A stretch of DNA of 64,000 bases from Acinetobacter lwoffii. GTDB lineage: Bacteria; Pseudomonadota; Gammaproteobacteria; Pseudomonadales; Moraxellaceae. Numbering within the stretch: position 1 is the stretch's first letter; each line of letters starts with the position of its first letter. Both the position numbers and the translations under genes were made by a program. This document shows positions 32,947-40,673 of the stretch, in pieces. Where the stretch lies: the NCBI RefSeq assembly GCF_019343495.1, contig NZ_CP072549.1, positions 186,001 through 250,000 on the forward strand, read 5' to 3'. The notes beneath the pieces were generated by a model that ran no database searches, was not told the DNA's origin, and saw only the letters and a program-made list of their open reading frames with translations.

Positions 32947-33660
32947 ATGCAATTTATTTTTTCACAATGGGTGAGACTCAAGGCATTTTTAAAGTTATTG
33001 ATTACTTTAAGTGCTGTTTTGATGAGTCCTGCACTTTTTGCCCATGGCGTGGCAGAAGGTGACAAAGGCTATATTCAAGAAATTTATGGGGTACACATCA
33101 TTCCCTTTATTTACCTTGGTGCAAAGCACATGGTTACAGGTTATGACCATTTGCTGTTCCTCGTCGGGATTATCTTTTTCTTATATCGCATGAAAGATAT
33201 TGGCTTATATGTCAGCCTTTTTGCGATTGGTCACTCTGTGACAATGCTGATTGGGGTGTATTACAACATTTCCATGAATGCATACATTATTGATGCAATT
33301 ATTGGTTTTTCTATTGTTTATAAAGCTTTGGATAATTTAGGTGCATATCAGCGTTGGTTTGGTTTCCAGCCCAACACTAAAGCAGCGACGTTAATTTTTG
33401 GTCTGATTCATGGCTTCGGTTTAGCGGTAAAAATTCAAGAGTATGAAGTTTCGGCAGATGGTCTATTGGCAAACCTCATTGCATTTAATGTCGGGGTAGA
33501 GCTTGGTCAATTTATGGCTTTAGCGATGATTTTGCTGTTGATGACAATGTGGCGAAAAACGCCGTATTTCTTCAAAACAGCTTATCAAAGCAACGTTTTT
33601 TTAATGTTCCTTGGCTTTTTACTTGTGGGCTTTCAGCTTACTGGCTTCGTTACTCAATAA
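32947..33660 (+). CDS. HupE/UreJ-like membrane protein
   Basis: A protein of about 237 residues with six or seven hydrophobic segments and the HupE/UreJ_2 features: a cleavable or first helix, HGVAEGDKGYIQ, GAKHMVTGYDHLLFLVGI, FAIGHSVTMLIG and GLIHGFGLA. His and Asp within membrane segments are consistent with nickel/cobalt permease-type proteins. ATG 32947 is preceded by GGAG. It is placed in the czc cluster between small metal-binding proteins, so a role in metal movement is likely, though the direction is unknown. Confidence 0.82.
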   Translation: MQFIFSQWVRLKAFLKLLITLSAVLMSPALFAHGVAEGDKGYIQEIYGVHIIPFIYLGAKHMVTGYDHLLFLVGIIFFLYRMKDIGLYVSLFAIGHSVTMLIGVYYNISMNAYIIDAIIGFSIVYKALDNLGAYQRWFGFQPNTKAATLIFGLIHGFGLAVKIQEYEVSADGLLANLIAFNVGVELGQFMALAMILLLMTMWRKTPYFFKTAYQSNVFLMFLGFLLVGFQLTGFVTQ

Positions 33661-33672
33661 GGATTTTCAAAT

Positions 33673-34320
33673 ATGTACAACGCTCAAATTCCACAAGATG
33701 TTGAATTACCTTCTGCAAAGAAACTTGTTAAATCAACCATTATCGCTGCAGTGAGTGCTGCAGTTGTCTTAGTTACAGTTGTTATGCCAGCTGAATACAA
33801 TATTGATCCTACTGGGGTTGGTAAAGTTCTAGGCTTAACAACGATGGGTGAAATTAAGCAATCTTTGGCTCAAGAGTCTGAAAATGGTATGGGAGAGGTA
33901 GTTTCAAACACGATATCGAGTGAAGCTGCAAGTGACCCTAATATTCAATCATCTATGCCAATTGGTGAAGCAGAAAAAATGCTAATGCCTGCAATTCAAA
34001 AGCAACAGATGACAGTTGAGTTGAAGCCCGGACAAGCCACTGAAATTAAGTTGGCGATGCCGGAAAGTGCTAGCGTGAATTTTAAATGGACAACATCAGG
34101 CGGTGGTCTAAATTATGACACGCATGGTGATCCAGTGAGCGCTCCTAAGGGCTTTTACCATGGTTATGGCAAAGGACGTAATGAAACTCAGCAAACAGGT
34201 ACATTAACAGCAGCTTTTGATGGTAAACACGGCTGGTTCTGGCGTAATAGAACTGAAAGTCCTGTTTCAGTGACATTGGAAGTTGAAGGCCAATTCAGTG
34301 ATATGAAGAAAGTCTTTTAA
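33673..34320 (+). CDS. Transmembrane anchor protein of the metal-efflux cluster
   Basis: A 215-residue protein with one N-terminal helix (about 23-42) and a periplasmic domain. Proteins with this start (PSAKKLVKSTIIAA) and the C-terminal FKWTTSGGGLNYDTHGDP, PKGFYHGYGKGRNETQQTG motif occur in czc clusters and are annotated as 'transmembrane anchor protein'. The C-terminal domain looks like a beta-rich fold and has several His/Tyr residues. It is 12 bases after the HupE-like gene and ends the operon at a strong terminator. Its exact function is unknown. Confidence 0.75.
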   Translation: MYNAQIPQDVELPSAKKLVKSTIIAAVSAAVVLVTVVMPAEYNIDPTGVGKVLGLTTMGEIKQSLAQESENGMGEVVSNTISSEAASDPNIQSSMPIGEAEKMLMPAIQKQQMTVELKPGQATEIKLAMPESASVNFKWTTSGGGLNYDTHGDPVSAPKGFYHGYGKGRNETQQTGTLTAAFDGKHGWFWRNRTESPVSVTLEVEGQFSDMKKVF

Positions 34321-34328
34321 GCTTTAAA

Positions 34329-34362
34329 AAAATCTCCTTGGAATAAAATCCAAGGAGATTTT
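34329..34362. terminator. Terminator of the czc operon
   Basis: A perfect 14-bp stem AAAATCTCCTTGGA/TCCAAGGAGATTTT with an ATAAAA loop lies just after the anchor-protein gene. Confidence 0.85.
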
Positions 34363-34414
34363 AATTGGCATTGATTTTAGAAATAAAAAATAGGTTCTAA
34401 AAGGGGTCCCAAAA

Positions 34415-35722
34415 ATGCTAGAAGTTTTAAAAAATACAACGTATAGGCATTTGTTCTTAGCTCAAGTCATTGCGCTTATTGGAACTGGGCTGATTACGAT
34501 TGCTTTGGCTTTACAGGCGTATGATATTGCTAAAGGGGAGGCTGCTCAGGTCTTAGGCATAGCATTGGCGATAAAGATGATTGCTTATATTGGGGTAGCA
34601 CCTATTGCTTCAGCATTTGCAGAAAGGCTGCCACGTAAAAAAGTTTTAGTGGGGTTGGATATCATCCGTGCTTTAACTGCTTTATGCCTGCCTTTTGTGA
34701 CCCAAATTTGGCAAATCTATATTCTAATTTTTATTCTGCAATCTGCATCAGCTGCATTCACACCTACTTTTCAGGCCATGATTCCTGATGTATTGCCTGA
34801 AGAAAAAGATTATACCAATGCCTTGTCTCTTTCTCGTTTGGCTTATGATTTAGAGAATATTATTAGCCCAATGTTGGCAGGATTTTTACTTGGATTTATA
34901 AGCTATCACAATCTATTTTTAGGCACAGTCATTGGCTTTATTGGTTCAGCACTTTTTGTTGTCAGTGCAAAATTGCCTGCTGCTAAAGTACCTGTATTTA
35001 AAGGGGTGTATTACAGAATAAAGCAGGGGACAAAAATTTATTTTAATACTCCGCGTTTAAAGGCACTCCTAGCGTTAAACCTTGCGATTGCGTCAGCCAG
35101 TGCTGTAGTGATTGTAAATACGGTTGTACTCGTTCAATCAACCTTTAAGCTAAATGAACATGCCACCACTTGGGCCTTTGGCTTGTTTGGCTTAGGGTCT
35201 ATGCTCTCGGCATTTATATTGCCTAATGTTCTGGATAAATTTAACGATCGAGCTGTGATGCTGAGCGGCACAGCTGTATTAGTCGTTGGCTTATTCTGTG
35301 GGTTTTTTATTAACTCATACAACGGACTATTAGTTTTATGGTTTGTCTTGGGAATAGGTTACTCAGTATCTCAAACACCTACAGGCCGGTTAATTCGTAA
35401 ATCTGCATCTAGTGAAAATAGAACTTCATTATTTGCCGCGCAGTTCGCTTTTTCACACGCATGCTGGTTGATAGCTTACCCTTTAGTGGGTTGGCTGAGT
35501 ACCAATTTTGGAACACTCTTTACATTTGTGCCTATGGCGGTCATTGCTCTAGTAGCAATGAGTATTGCCTTTATGATTTGGCCAAAACAAGATGAATCCG
35601 TAATCGTACATTCACATGATGATTTACCTGTGGATCATGAACATCTACTCAGTCACAACCATGATGGAAAGCATTCACATGACTATGTGATAGATGAAAA
35701 CCATCAAAGATGGCCGAAATAA
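34415..35722 (+). CDS. MFS exporter with a His-rich C-terminal tail
   Basis: A 435-residue major facilitator protein with 12 predicted membrane helices; the loop between helices 2 and 3 has AERLPRKKVLVGLDIIRA, the MFS motif. The last 45 residues contain many His and Asp residues (HSHDDLPVDHEHLLSH, HDGKHSHDY), which could bind Ni, Co or Zn. This resembles nickel/cobalt exporters of the NreB/NcrB kind, and the metal neighbourhood supports that, but specificity is inferred. AAAGGGG lies upstream of the ATG. The following gene starts at the very next base after the stop. Confidence 0.85.
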   Translation: MLEVLKNTTYRHLFLAQVIALIGTGLITIALALQAYDIAKGEAAQVLGIALAIKMIAYIGVAPIASAFAERLPRKKVLVGLDIIRALTALCLPFVTQIWQIYILIFILQSASAAFTPTFQAMIPDVLPEEKDYTNALSLSRLAYDLENIISPMLAGFLLGFISYHNLFLGTVIGFIGSALFVVSAKLPAAKVPVFKGVYYRIKQGTKIYFNTPRLKALLALNLAIASASAVVIVNTVVLVQSTFKLNEHATTWAFGLFGLGSMLSAFILPNVLDKFNDRAVMLSGTAVLVVGLFCGFFINSYNGLLVLWFVLGIGYSVSQTPTGRLIRKSASSENRTSLFAAQFAFSHACWLIAYPLVGWLSTNFGTLFTFVPMAVIALVAMSIAFMIWPKQDESVIVHSHDDLPVDHEHLLSHNHDGKHSHDYVIDENHQRWPK

Positions 35723-36151
35723 ATGATGGCCTATGTTTTATTATTTTTAAGTGCCTTTGGTGCAGCAACACTATTGCCCCTGCAATCTGAGACAGTGTTA
35801 GCAGGCTTTTTTCTGTTAGGTCGGCATTCTGAGCTGTTGCTCATACTTGTAGCAACAGTTGGGAATGTACTTGGTTCTTGTGTGAACTGGTGGTTGGGTA
35901 TCAAGCTAGAAGTCTATAAAGACAAGCGTTGGTTTCCAGTATCAGAGAAGCATTTATTAAAGGCTCAAATCTTATATGCAAAGTATGGTTCACCCATGTT
36001 ATTACTCAGTTGGGTGCCTGTGATTGGTGATCCAATTACGTTAGTCAGTGGAGTTTTAAAGGAAAAATTTACTATATTTATAATTTTGGTTTTCACGGCT
36101 AAATTTTTAAGATATATCGTTGTTTACATGATCTATTTAGAGGTTGCTTGA
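35723..36151 (+). CDS. YqaA/DedA-like small membrane protein
   Basis: A 142-residue protein with four hydrophobic segments and the VTT/DedA-type pieces LLPLQSETVLAGFF, GNVLGSCVNWWLG and SWVPVIGDPITLVSGVL. Members are short DedA relatives (YqaA group), often beside metal or envelope genes. It starts immediately after the MFS gene, so it is translationally coupled. The role is unknown. Confidence 0.8.
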   Translation: MMAYVLLFLSAFGAATLLPLQSETVLAGFFLLGRHSELLLILVATVGNVLGSCVNWWLGIKLEVYKDKRWFPVSEKHLLKAQILYAKYGSPMLLLSWVPVIGDPITLVSGVLKEKFTIFIILVFTAKFLRYIVVYMIYLEVA

Positions 36152-36228
36152 AATATATTCTAATTAAAAAAAGGAACTTGGTTATTCTATAATCTAAAAG
36201 TTTTATTCAACTCGGGGAAGATACAAAA

Positions 36229-36354
36229 ATGAAAAAAATAGTTTTAGTTTGTGTGCTGGGAATGTTTGTAACTTATACAAATGCGCATTCGGGTGGTACA
36301 AATAAACAAGGTTGCCATACTAACAGCAAAACAGGTGATTACCACTGTCATTAA
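36229..36354 (+). CDS. 41-residue YHYH-type periplasmic mini-protein
   Basis: A short gene, missed by length cut-offs. It starts at ATG 36229 with CGGGGAAG upstream and ends in TAA at 36352. The product has a signal peptide (MKKIVLVCVLGMFVTYTNA) followed by HSGGTNKQGCHTNSKTGDYH and a final CH. This is the YHYH-domain layout with two Cys and four His in 22 mature residues, a plausible small metal binder or Zn site. A terminator follows at 36362. Its place inside the metal cluster fits that reading. Confidence 0.72.
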   Translation: MKKIVLVCVLGMFVTYTNAHSGGTNKQGCHTNSKTGDYHCH

Positions 36355-36361
36355 AGTCTAC

Positions 36362-36385
36362 AAGAGGTCAAAAGACCTCTTTTTT
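36362..36385 (+). terminator. Terminator after the YHYH mini-gene
   Basis: AAGAGGTC-AAAA-GACCTCTT with a following T tract. Confidence 0.85.
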
Positions 36386-36459
36386 ATGAGTTGAAATAAA
36401 ATAGTAATGTAATCATTAATGCAAAAGCCCCATACAAAGTATGAGGCTAACTTTAAAAA

Positions 36460-36672
36460 TTAGTTTGTTAATACGGAGATTTCGGCAGTTGTATAGCCTC
36501 GCTCATAAAGGATACTGTGAATCGCATTTTTTATGCTTTGGCAGTTGGTTTTTTTAAACCTTTTAAAAAGTTCAAAGTCACAGTGATGACTTAAATTGAA
36601 CTTTATTTCGAGCGCTTTTGAATCTGGAGTTGAATAAAGAGAAGTTAAAAACTTACGTATTCGGGGTCGCAT
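36460..36672 (-). CDS. Possible small protein, 70 residues
   Basis: An open frame with basic, helix-rich content (MRPRIRKFLTSLYSTPDSKA, LFKRFKKTNCQSIKNAIHSI). It has no ribosome site and no recognised family. It lies between the mini-gene and the rcnR-like repressor and could be a real small DNA-binding-type protein or a chance frame. The interval 36386-36750 holds nothing else that I can see. Confidence 0.3.
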   Translation of the reverse strand: MRPRIRKFLTSLYSTPDSKALEIKFNLSHHCDFELFKRFKKTNCQSIKNAIHSILYERGYTTAEISVLTN

Positions 36673-36750
36673 ATAAACTATTAAGCAATAAAGATGTACT
36701 CATCATATCAAGTCTATAAAAATTGAAAAGAGATTTTTTATCATGTCATT

Positions 36751-37017
36751 TTATTGATAGCGGCTGAGTAATGCTAAAAACTCTTTTAACTCTTCTTTAT
36801 TAATCGCATCTTTATCTTTGATTACATGCTCTTTTAGATGTGCTTCAATCAATTGATTCATTAATCCATTCACAGCACCACGGACTGCAGCGACCTGTTG
36901 CAGTACTTCTATGCATGATTTGTTAGGGTCGGCCAAACTCTGCTCAACGGCGTTGATTTGTCCTTGAATACGCTTAACCCGATTTAAAATTTTTTTGTCT
37001 TGATGCAAATGAGACAT
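36751..37017 (-). CDS. RcnR/CsoR-family metal-responsive repressor
   Basis: An 88-residue all-helical repressor of the CsoR/RcnR (DUF156) family. The pattern fits the Ni/Co branch: His3 in MSHLHQ, Cys35 in SCIEVLQQVAAVRGAVNGL, His60 and His64 in HLKEH. It should leave the operator when metal binds. The start at 37017 (MSHLH) is chosen because the N-terminal His is a metal ligand; an upstream extension to 37080 would run into the divergent promoter. It is divergent from the dmeF-like exporter, with a palindromic operator between, so it probably controls both. Confidence 0.9.
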   Translation of the reverse strand: MSHLHQDKKILNRVKRIQGQINAVEQSLADPNKSCIEVLQQVAAVRGAVNGLMNQLIEAHLKEHVIKDKDAINKEELKEFLALLSRYQ

Positions 37018-37040
37018 AGCATTTCTGTCCAAACTAAATA

Positions 37041-37055
37041 TACTGTAGGGGAGTA
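37041..37055. promoter_or_regulatory. RcnR/CsoR-type operator
   Basis: TACT-GTAGGGG-AGTA lies between the divergent repressor and exporter starts. RcnR operators have TACT, a G tract plus one base, and AGTA, the same 4-7-4 layout. A TATACT hexamer overlaps its left half, so binding would block transcription. Confidence 0.7.
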
Positions 37056-37074
37056 TTATTGATGGCATAAAAAA

Positions 37075-38058
37075 GTGCAATATCTAAGTAATGTTAAAAG
37101 CAACCATACGCATCAATTCGATGAAGGAAATCCGCTAGCGCAGAAGAAAATTTTAATTGCGACAATCCTGACGGGCGTCATGATGGTCTTTGAAATTTTT
37201 GGAGGTTGGTTCTTTAATTCGATGGCTTTACTTGCAGATGGCTGGCACATGAGTTCACATATGCTGGCATTGGGCTTAGCATATTTCGCATACCGAATGG
37301 CACGTAAATATTCACAAGATCAGCGATTCTGTTTTGGTACATGGAAGATAGAAATTTTAGCTGGATACTCTAGTGCGATCTTACTCATGGTTGTGGCATT
37401 GTTTATGGGAATACAATCGGTGGAGCGCCTATTTAATCCCGTCAATATTCACTATAACGAAGCAATATCAATTGCAGTGATTGGTCTTGCTGTGAACTTT
37501 ATTTGTGCTTGGTTACTACACGATAGTGGGCATCATCACCATCATCACCACGAACATTATCACCATCATGATCATGGACACCATCACCATGATGAAGATG
37601 GGCATCATGAACATGATTTAAACCAGAAAGCGGCTTTCTTACATGTCGTTGCAGATGCTGTGACTTCTGTATTAGCGATCATTGCATTATTTGCAGGTAA
37701 ATTTTTTGGCTGGGATTTCTTAGATGCAGTTTTGGGTATTGTAGGTGCATTTCTAGTCGCACATTGGTCTTGGGGGCTTATTCGCGAGACAGTCAAAACT
37801 TTACTGGATGCTGAAATGGAACATCCAGTTGTTCAAGAAATTCAGGAAGTCATTGATGACTTAGATAGCCGAATCGTAATTACTGATATTCATGTATGGA
37901 AGGTAGGTAAAGGTAAGTTTTCTTGTATCTTGTCACTAGATGTAAGCAGTTTAAATATCACGGCAGATGAAGTCAGAAAAGCCTTATCTATTCATAAGGA
38001 AATTGTGCACGTTTCAGTAGAAATTAATACAAGTTCTAGACTCCAAGCTGCAGTATAA
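37075..38058 (+). CDS. dmeF: DmeF-type cation diffusion facilitator (Co/Ni efflux)
   Basis: A 327-residue CDF transporter with six membrane helices. The zinc-transport-like sites are LLADGWHMSSHM in helix 2 and HVVADAVTSVLA in helix 5, the His/Asp quartets of the family. The cytoplasmic loop between helices 4 and 5 is extremely His-rich (about residues 150-182), as in DmeF. The C-terminal domain (DIHVWKVG) is present. It exports Co2+/Ni2+ in proton antiport. The start is GTG 37075; no ATG lies in frame before the first helix. Control by the divergent RcnR-like repressor is likely. Confidence 0.9.
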   Translation: MQYLSNVKSNHTHQFDEGNPLAQKKILIATILTGVMMVFEIFGGWFFNSMALLADGWHMSSHMLALGLAYFAYRMARKYSQDQRFCFGTWKIEILAGYSSAILLMVVALFMGIQSVERLFNPVNIHYNEAISIAVIGLAVNFICAWLLHDSGHHHHHHHEHYHHHDHGHHHHDEDGHHEHDLNQKAAFLHVVADAVTSVLAIIALFAGKFFGWDFLDAVLGIVGAFLVAHWSWGLIRETVKTLLDAEMEHPVVQEIQEVIDDLDSRIVITDIHVWKVGKGKFSCILSLDVSSLNITADEVRKALSIHKEIVHVSVEINTSSRLQAAV

Positions 38059-38068
38059 AAATAGATAA

Positions 38069-38100
38069 AAAGGAGCAGCTCATTTGAGCTGCTCTTTTTT
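38069..38100. terminator. Bidirectional terminator between dmeF and chrA
   Basis: A stem of AGCAGCTC/GAGCTGCT extended by A and T tracts on either side separates the convergent genes. Confidence 0.85.
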
Positions 38101-39446
38101 TATATGCTTAGTTTAATGATAAGCCCTAAAATTGCAGCAGCACCGATGACTCTTAATACACTTTGATTGAATTTAAAGAGAGCAATACAAGCGAGTATGG
38201 TTATTACTGCAGCTATGTAGTCAAATTGCCCCTCAAACCCTTTTGGCCATAGTACATGGTAAGCAAAGAAGAGGGCCAAATTAAGAATTACGCCGACAAC
38301 GGCTGCGGTAATTGCTGTCAGTGGTGCAGTAAATTTGATTTGATTGTGAGTGGATTCGATTACGGGTGCTCCACCGAGAATAAACACAAACGAAAATAGG
38401 AAGGTGAACCAAGTAACAATTGTTGCTCCAAAAGCACCAGCTAAAAACTTATGTTCAGGCCCTAATAGGTCAAGGTTGTACCCGCCCATAAACCCAACGA
38501 AAGCAACGACCATAATGAGTGGGCCGGGTGTGCTTTCACCCAACGCTAAACCATCGATCATTTGGGTTGGTTTAAGCCACTCATAGAAGTTAACAGCACC
38601 TTGATATACATAAGGTAAAACCGCATAAGCTCCACCAAATGTCATTAAGGCTGCTTTAGTGAAAAACCAAGCCATTTGTGTATAAGCGTGAGACCAGCCA
38701 TAAGCTACTGTCAGTAATGCTATAGGGAGACACCACAAAATAATTGCAACAACCAGCAATTTAATCAAGCGAGACCATTTGAAAATGGCATGTTCAGGTG
38801 TGGGCGTATCATCATCAATAATTGCTTTCCCGTAGTCTTTGAGACTTGATGCGTGAACATTGCTAGTGAATAATTTTGGGTCAAATTTACTTAAGAGATA
38901 ACCACTTAAAGCAGCCAGCAGCACAATAAGGGGGAACGGAACATTAAAGGCAAAAATGAGAATAAATGCGGCACATGCAATAGCATACATATATTTATTC
39001 TTCAGTGACTTACTGCCAATACGATAGGTTGCATGAAAGACGATAGCGGTGACAGCAGGTTTAATGCCATAAAAAAGCCCTGCAATGACAGGTACATTTC
39101 CAAATTTTGCATAGACCCATGAAAGACCGATGAGAATAAAAAGGGAAGGTAAAATGAAAAATAGTCCGGCTATGATACCGCCTTTTGTTTTGTGCATTAG
39201 CCAGCCAATATAGGTTGCTAATTGTTGTGCTTCAGGCCCCGGAAGCAACATGCAGTAATTGAGCGCATGCATAAATCGCTTTTCAGAGATCCATTTTTTT
39301 TGTTCTACCAATTCTTGGTGCATGACAGAGATTTGGCCTGCAGGCCCGCCAAAGCTGATAAATCCGAGTTTTAACCAAAACAGTATGGCCTCTTTAAAGC
39401 TAACCTCTGGATTGGGCTCGAAATCGTTTTCTTGCAATTGATTCAT
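38100..39446 (-). CDS. chrA: ChrA chromate efflux transporter
   Basis: A 448-residue chromate transporter of the long-chain CHR family with duplicated halves and about 10-12 membrane helices. N-terminal half landmarks are FGGPAGQISVMHQELVEQKKW, LPGPEAQQLATYIGW and KTKGGIIAG; the second half repeats the pattern with FGGAYAVLPYV, GLALGESTPGPLIMVVAFVG. It moves chromate out of the cytoplasm. Its start overlaps the end of chrB by four bases (39443-39446), so the two are translationally coupled in the order chrB-chrA. Confidence 0.94.
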   Translation of the reverse strand: MNQLQENDFEPNPEVSFKEAILFWLKLGFISFGGPAGQISVMHQELVEQKKWISEKRFMHALNYCMLLPGPEAQQLATYIGWLMHKTKGGIIAGLFFILPSLFILIGLSWVYAKFGNVPVIAGLFYGIKPAVTAIVFHATYRIGSKSLKNKYMYAIACAAFILIFAFNVPFPLIVLLAALSGYLLSKFDPKLFTSNVHASSLKDYGKAIIDDDTPTPEHAIFKWSRLIKLLVVAIILWCLPIALLTVAYGWSHAYTQMAWFFTKAALMTFGGAYAVLPYVYQGAVNFYEWLKPTQMIDGLALGESTPGPLIMVVAFVGFMGGYNLDLLGPEHKFLAGAFGATIVTWFTFLFSFVFILGGAPVIESTHNQIKFTAPLTAITAAVVGVILNLALFFAYHVLWPKGFEGQFDYIAAVITILACIALFKFNQSVLRVIGAAAILGLIIKLSI

Positions 39447-40369
39447 GAATTCTCGCCTTTAAAATTGGTATATAGACCATCAAAAATGTGATTGGATAAT
39501 TCCACCAACTGTTGATCAGCATGAATACTGCTTCTTAGTCCTTGTAATATTTTTTCTAGCCCAAGTGCTTCTGGTGGCTCATTTCCGCCAATATCTAGGT
39601 AATGGACAATTTCAGCGATTTTCAGAAGTGATTTATCGGCTAAATTAAAGCTGTGTAAAAGTACTTCGAATGACACAAGCTCACCAACATGGGTAAACGT
39701 TGCACCGTCAAAATCAAAACCATAAGCATCTGCTGGACAATCTTTAATATCTTGTAGCCAAATAAAAGTAGGGTCTTTATCAATAAATTTTTGAATGAGC
39801 CACGTACAAGCTAAACGATCCACCCAAGGTCGTTTTCGCGTAGCCCAAGTTTTAGATTGGAAGTCATGAAGATTAAGAGAAGGTAGATCACTATTTATAG
39901 AAGAGGGCTCATTTGATTCCCCTAGGTGATGAATTTTAAGTTCGAGTTTTGATATCGCGTTTAAGGCTGTGTTTTGTAATTCATTAGGAAAGAAATCAAT
40001 ATCGATGAGAGATGAAAGTTGCTTTCTTAATTTTCTAATGCTTTTTAAATGTTCATTTTTTTGCTCAACATTCAGTGAACTCTCTATTTCATTCAGTTGT
40101 AGCAAAAATTCAGAGTATTCACTTTTTCTATTAAATAGTTGAATTAAGTCTAAATTATTGTTGCTAACGGAATCGAATAGATAGGCAATGCCATCGGCAC
40201 TTTGATGCTCGTCAATAATGGGGTCAAAGCGCTGCTTTTGTTCATTAGGTAGCACATAGACACCATCACGCAGAGTTGCTGCGCCACAGCTTTTGATGGA
40301 ACGCCAAATTCTCATTCGAGCAGAAGAGTTTTGTGTGGAAAGGCTAGAAATGAGGATGCTTATATTCAT
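39443..40369 (-). CDS. chrB: ChrB chromate resistance/regulatory protein
   Basis: A 308-residue ChrB. It has an N-terminal ChrB_N helical domain (SARMRIWRSIKSCGAATLRD, GVYVLP) and a C-terminal ChrB domain beginning WATRKRPWVDRLACTWLIQK, followed by FDGATFTHVGELVSFEVLL and a DIGGNEPPEALGLEKILQ segment. ChrB is thought to sense chromate and to support chrA expression. The promoter should lie in the AT-rich gap after 40370. It is the last complete gene inside the island before attR. Confidence 0.92.
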   Translation of the reverse strand: MNISILISSLSTQNSSARMRIWRSIKSCGAATLRDGVYVLPNEQKQRFDPIIDEHQSADGIAYLFDSVSNNNLDLIQLFNRKSEYSEFLLQLNEIESSLNVEQKNEHLKSIRKLRKQLSSLIDIDFFPNELQNTALNAISKLELKIHHLGESNEPSSINSDLPSLNLHDFQSKTWATRKRPWVDRLACTWLIQKFIDKDPTFIWLQDIKDCPADAYGFDFDGATFTHVGELVSFEVLLHSFNLADKSLLKIAEIVHYLDIGGNEPPEALGLEKILQGLRSSIHADQQLVELSNHIFDGLYTNFKGENS

Positions 40370-40540
40370 GTTATAAACTCTACAAATTTTGTATATTTTA
40401 TAACAAATAAATTTGACGTGATAATTTTTATACTTAATTAGTTATTCAGGGAATCTGATATATTGTTTGCTGATATACGTAAGGATCATCCCTTTCAATC
40501 ACTGAATCTAAGAAATTTTCGGGTATTGTACAGATCTATT

Positions 40541-40560
40541 TTGCGGTAGTTTTTACGGTA
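40541..40560. repeat. Putative integrase arm-binding repeats, right end
   Basis: TTGCGGTAGT followed by TTTTACGGTA, related to the repeats at 189-244 by the integrase gene. They lie 65-85 bases inside attR. Confidence 0.5.
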
Positions 40561-40624
40561 AATGTAGAACAAGAATTGATGAAATTTATTAAAAATCAGT
40601 GTCTTGGATTGTGTCTATTGTGCG

Positions 40625-40641
40625 CGCTGAGCGCACCATTT
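40625..40641 (+). other. attR core
   Basis: A perfect 17-bp copy of the tRNA-Arg 3' end (68-84), without the rest of the tRNA. It marks the right edge of the island. The remaining sequence in 40370-40673 has no gene. Confidence 0.9.
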
Positions 40642-40673
40642 ATTTAAGCTATAAAACTGAAAAATAAATCAAA

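Larger units (their letters stand above)
68..40641. mobile_element. tRNA-Arg-integrated genomic island, about 40.6 kb
   Basis: The element is bounded by a perfect 17-bp direct repeat formed from the tRNA-Arg 3' end (68-84 and 40625-40641). A tyrosine recombinase lies just inside the left end. The core genes (Gp2/YagK-like, DUF932, YqaJ nuclease, RDF-like, AlpA) are of the kind found in CP4-57-like elements and Acinetobacter plasmids. The cargo is a defence-like block, phosphate scavenging genes and a heavy-metal/chromate resistance region. No relaxase, type IV secretion or phage structural genes are seen, so its transfer would probably need help. The boundaries are read from the sequence; that it moves as one unit is inference. 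Confidence 0.88.
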
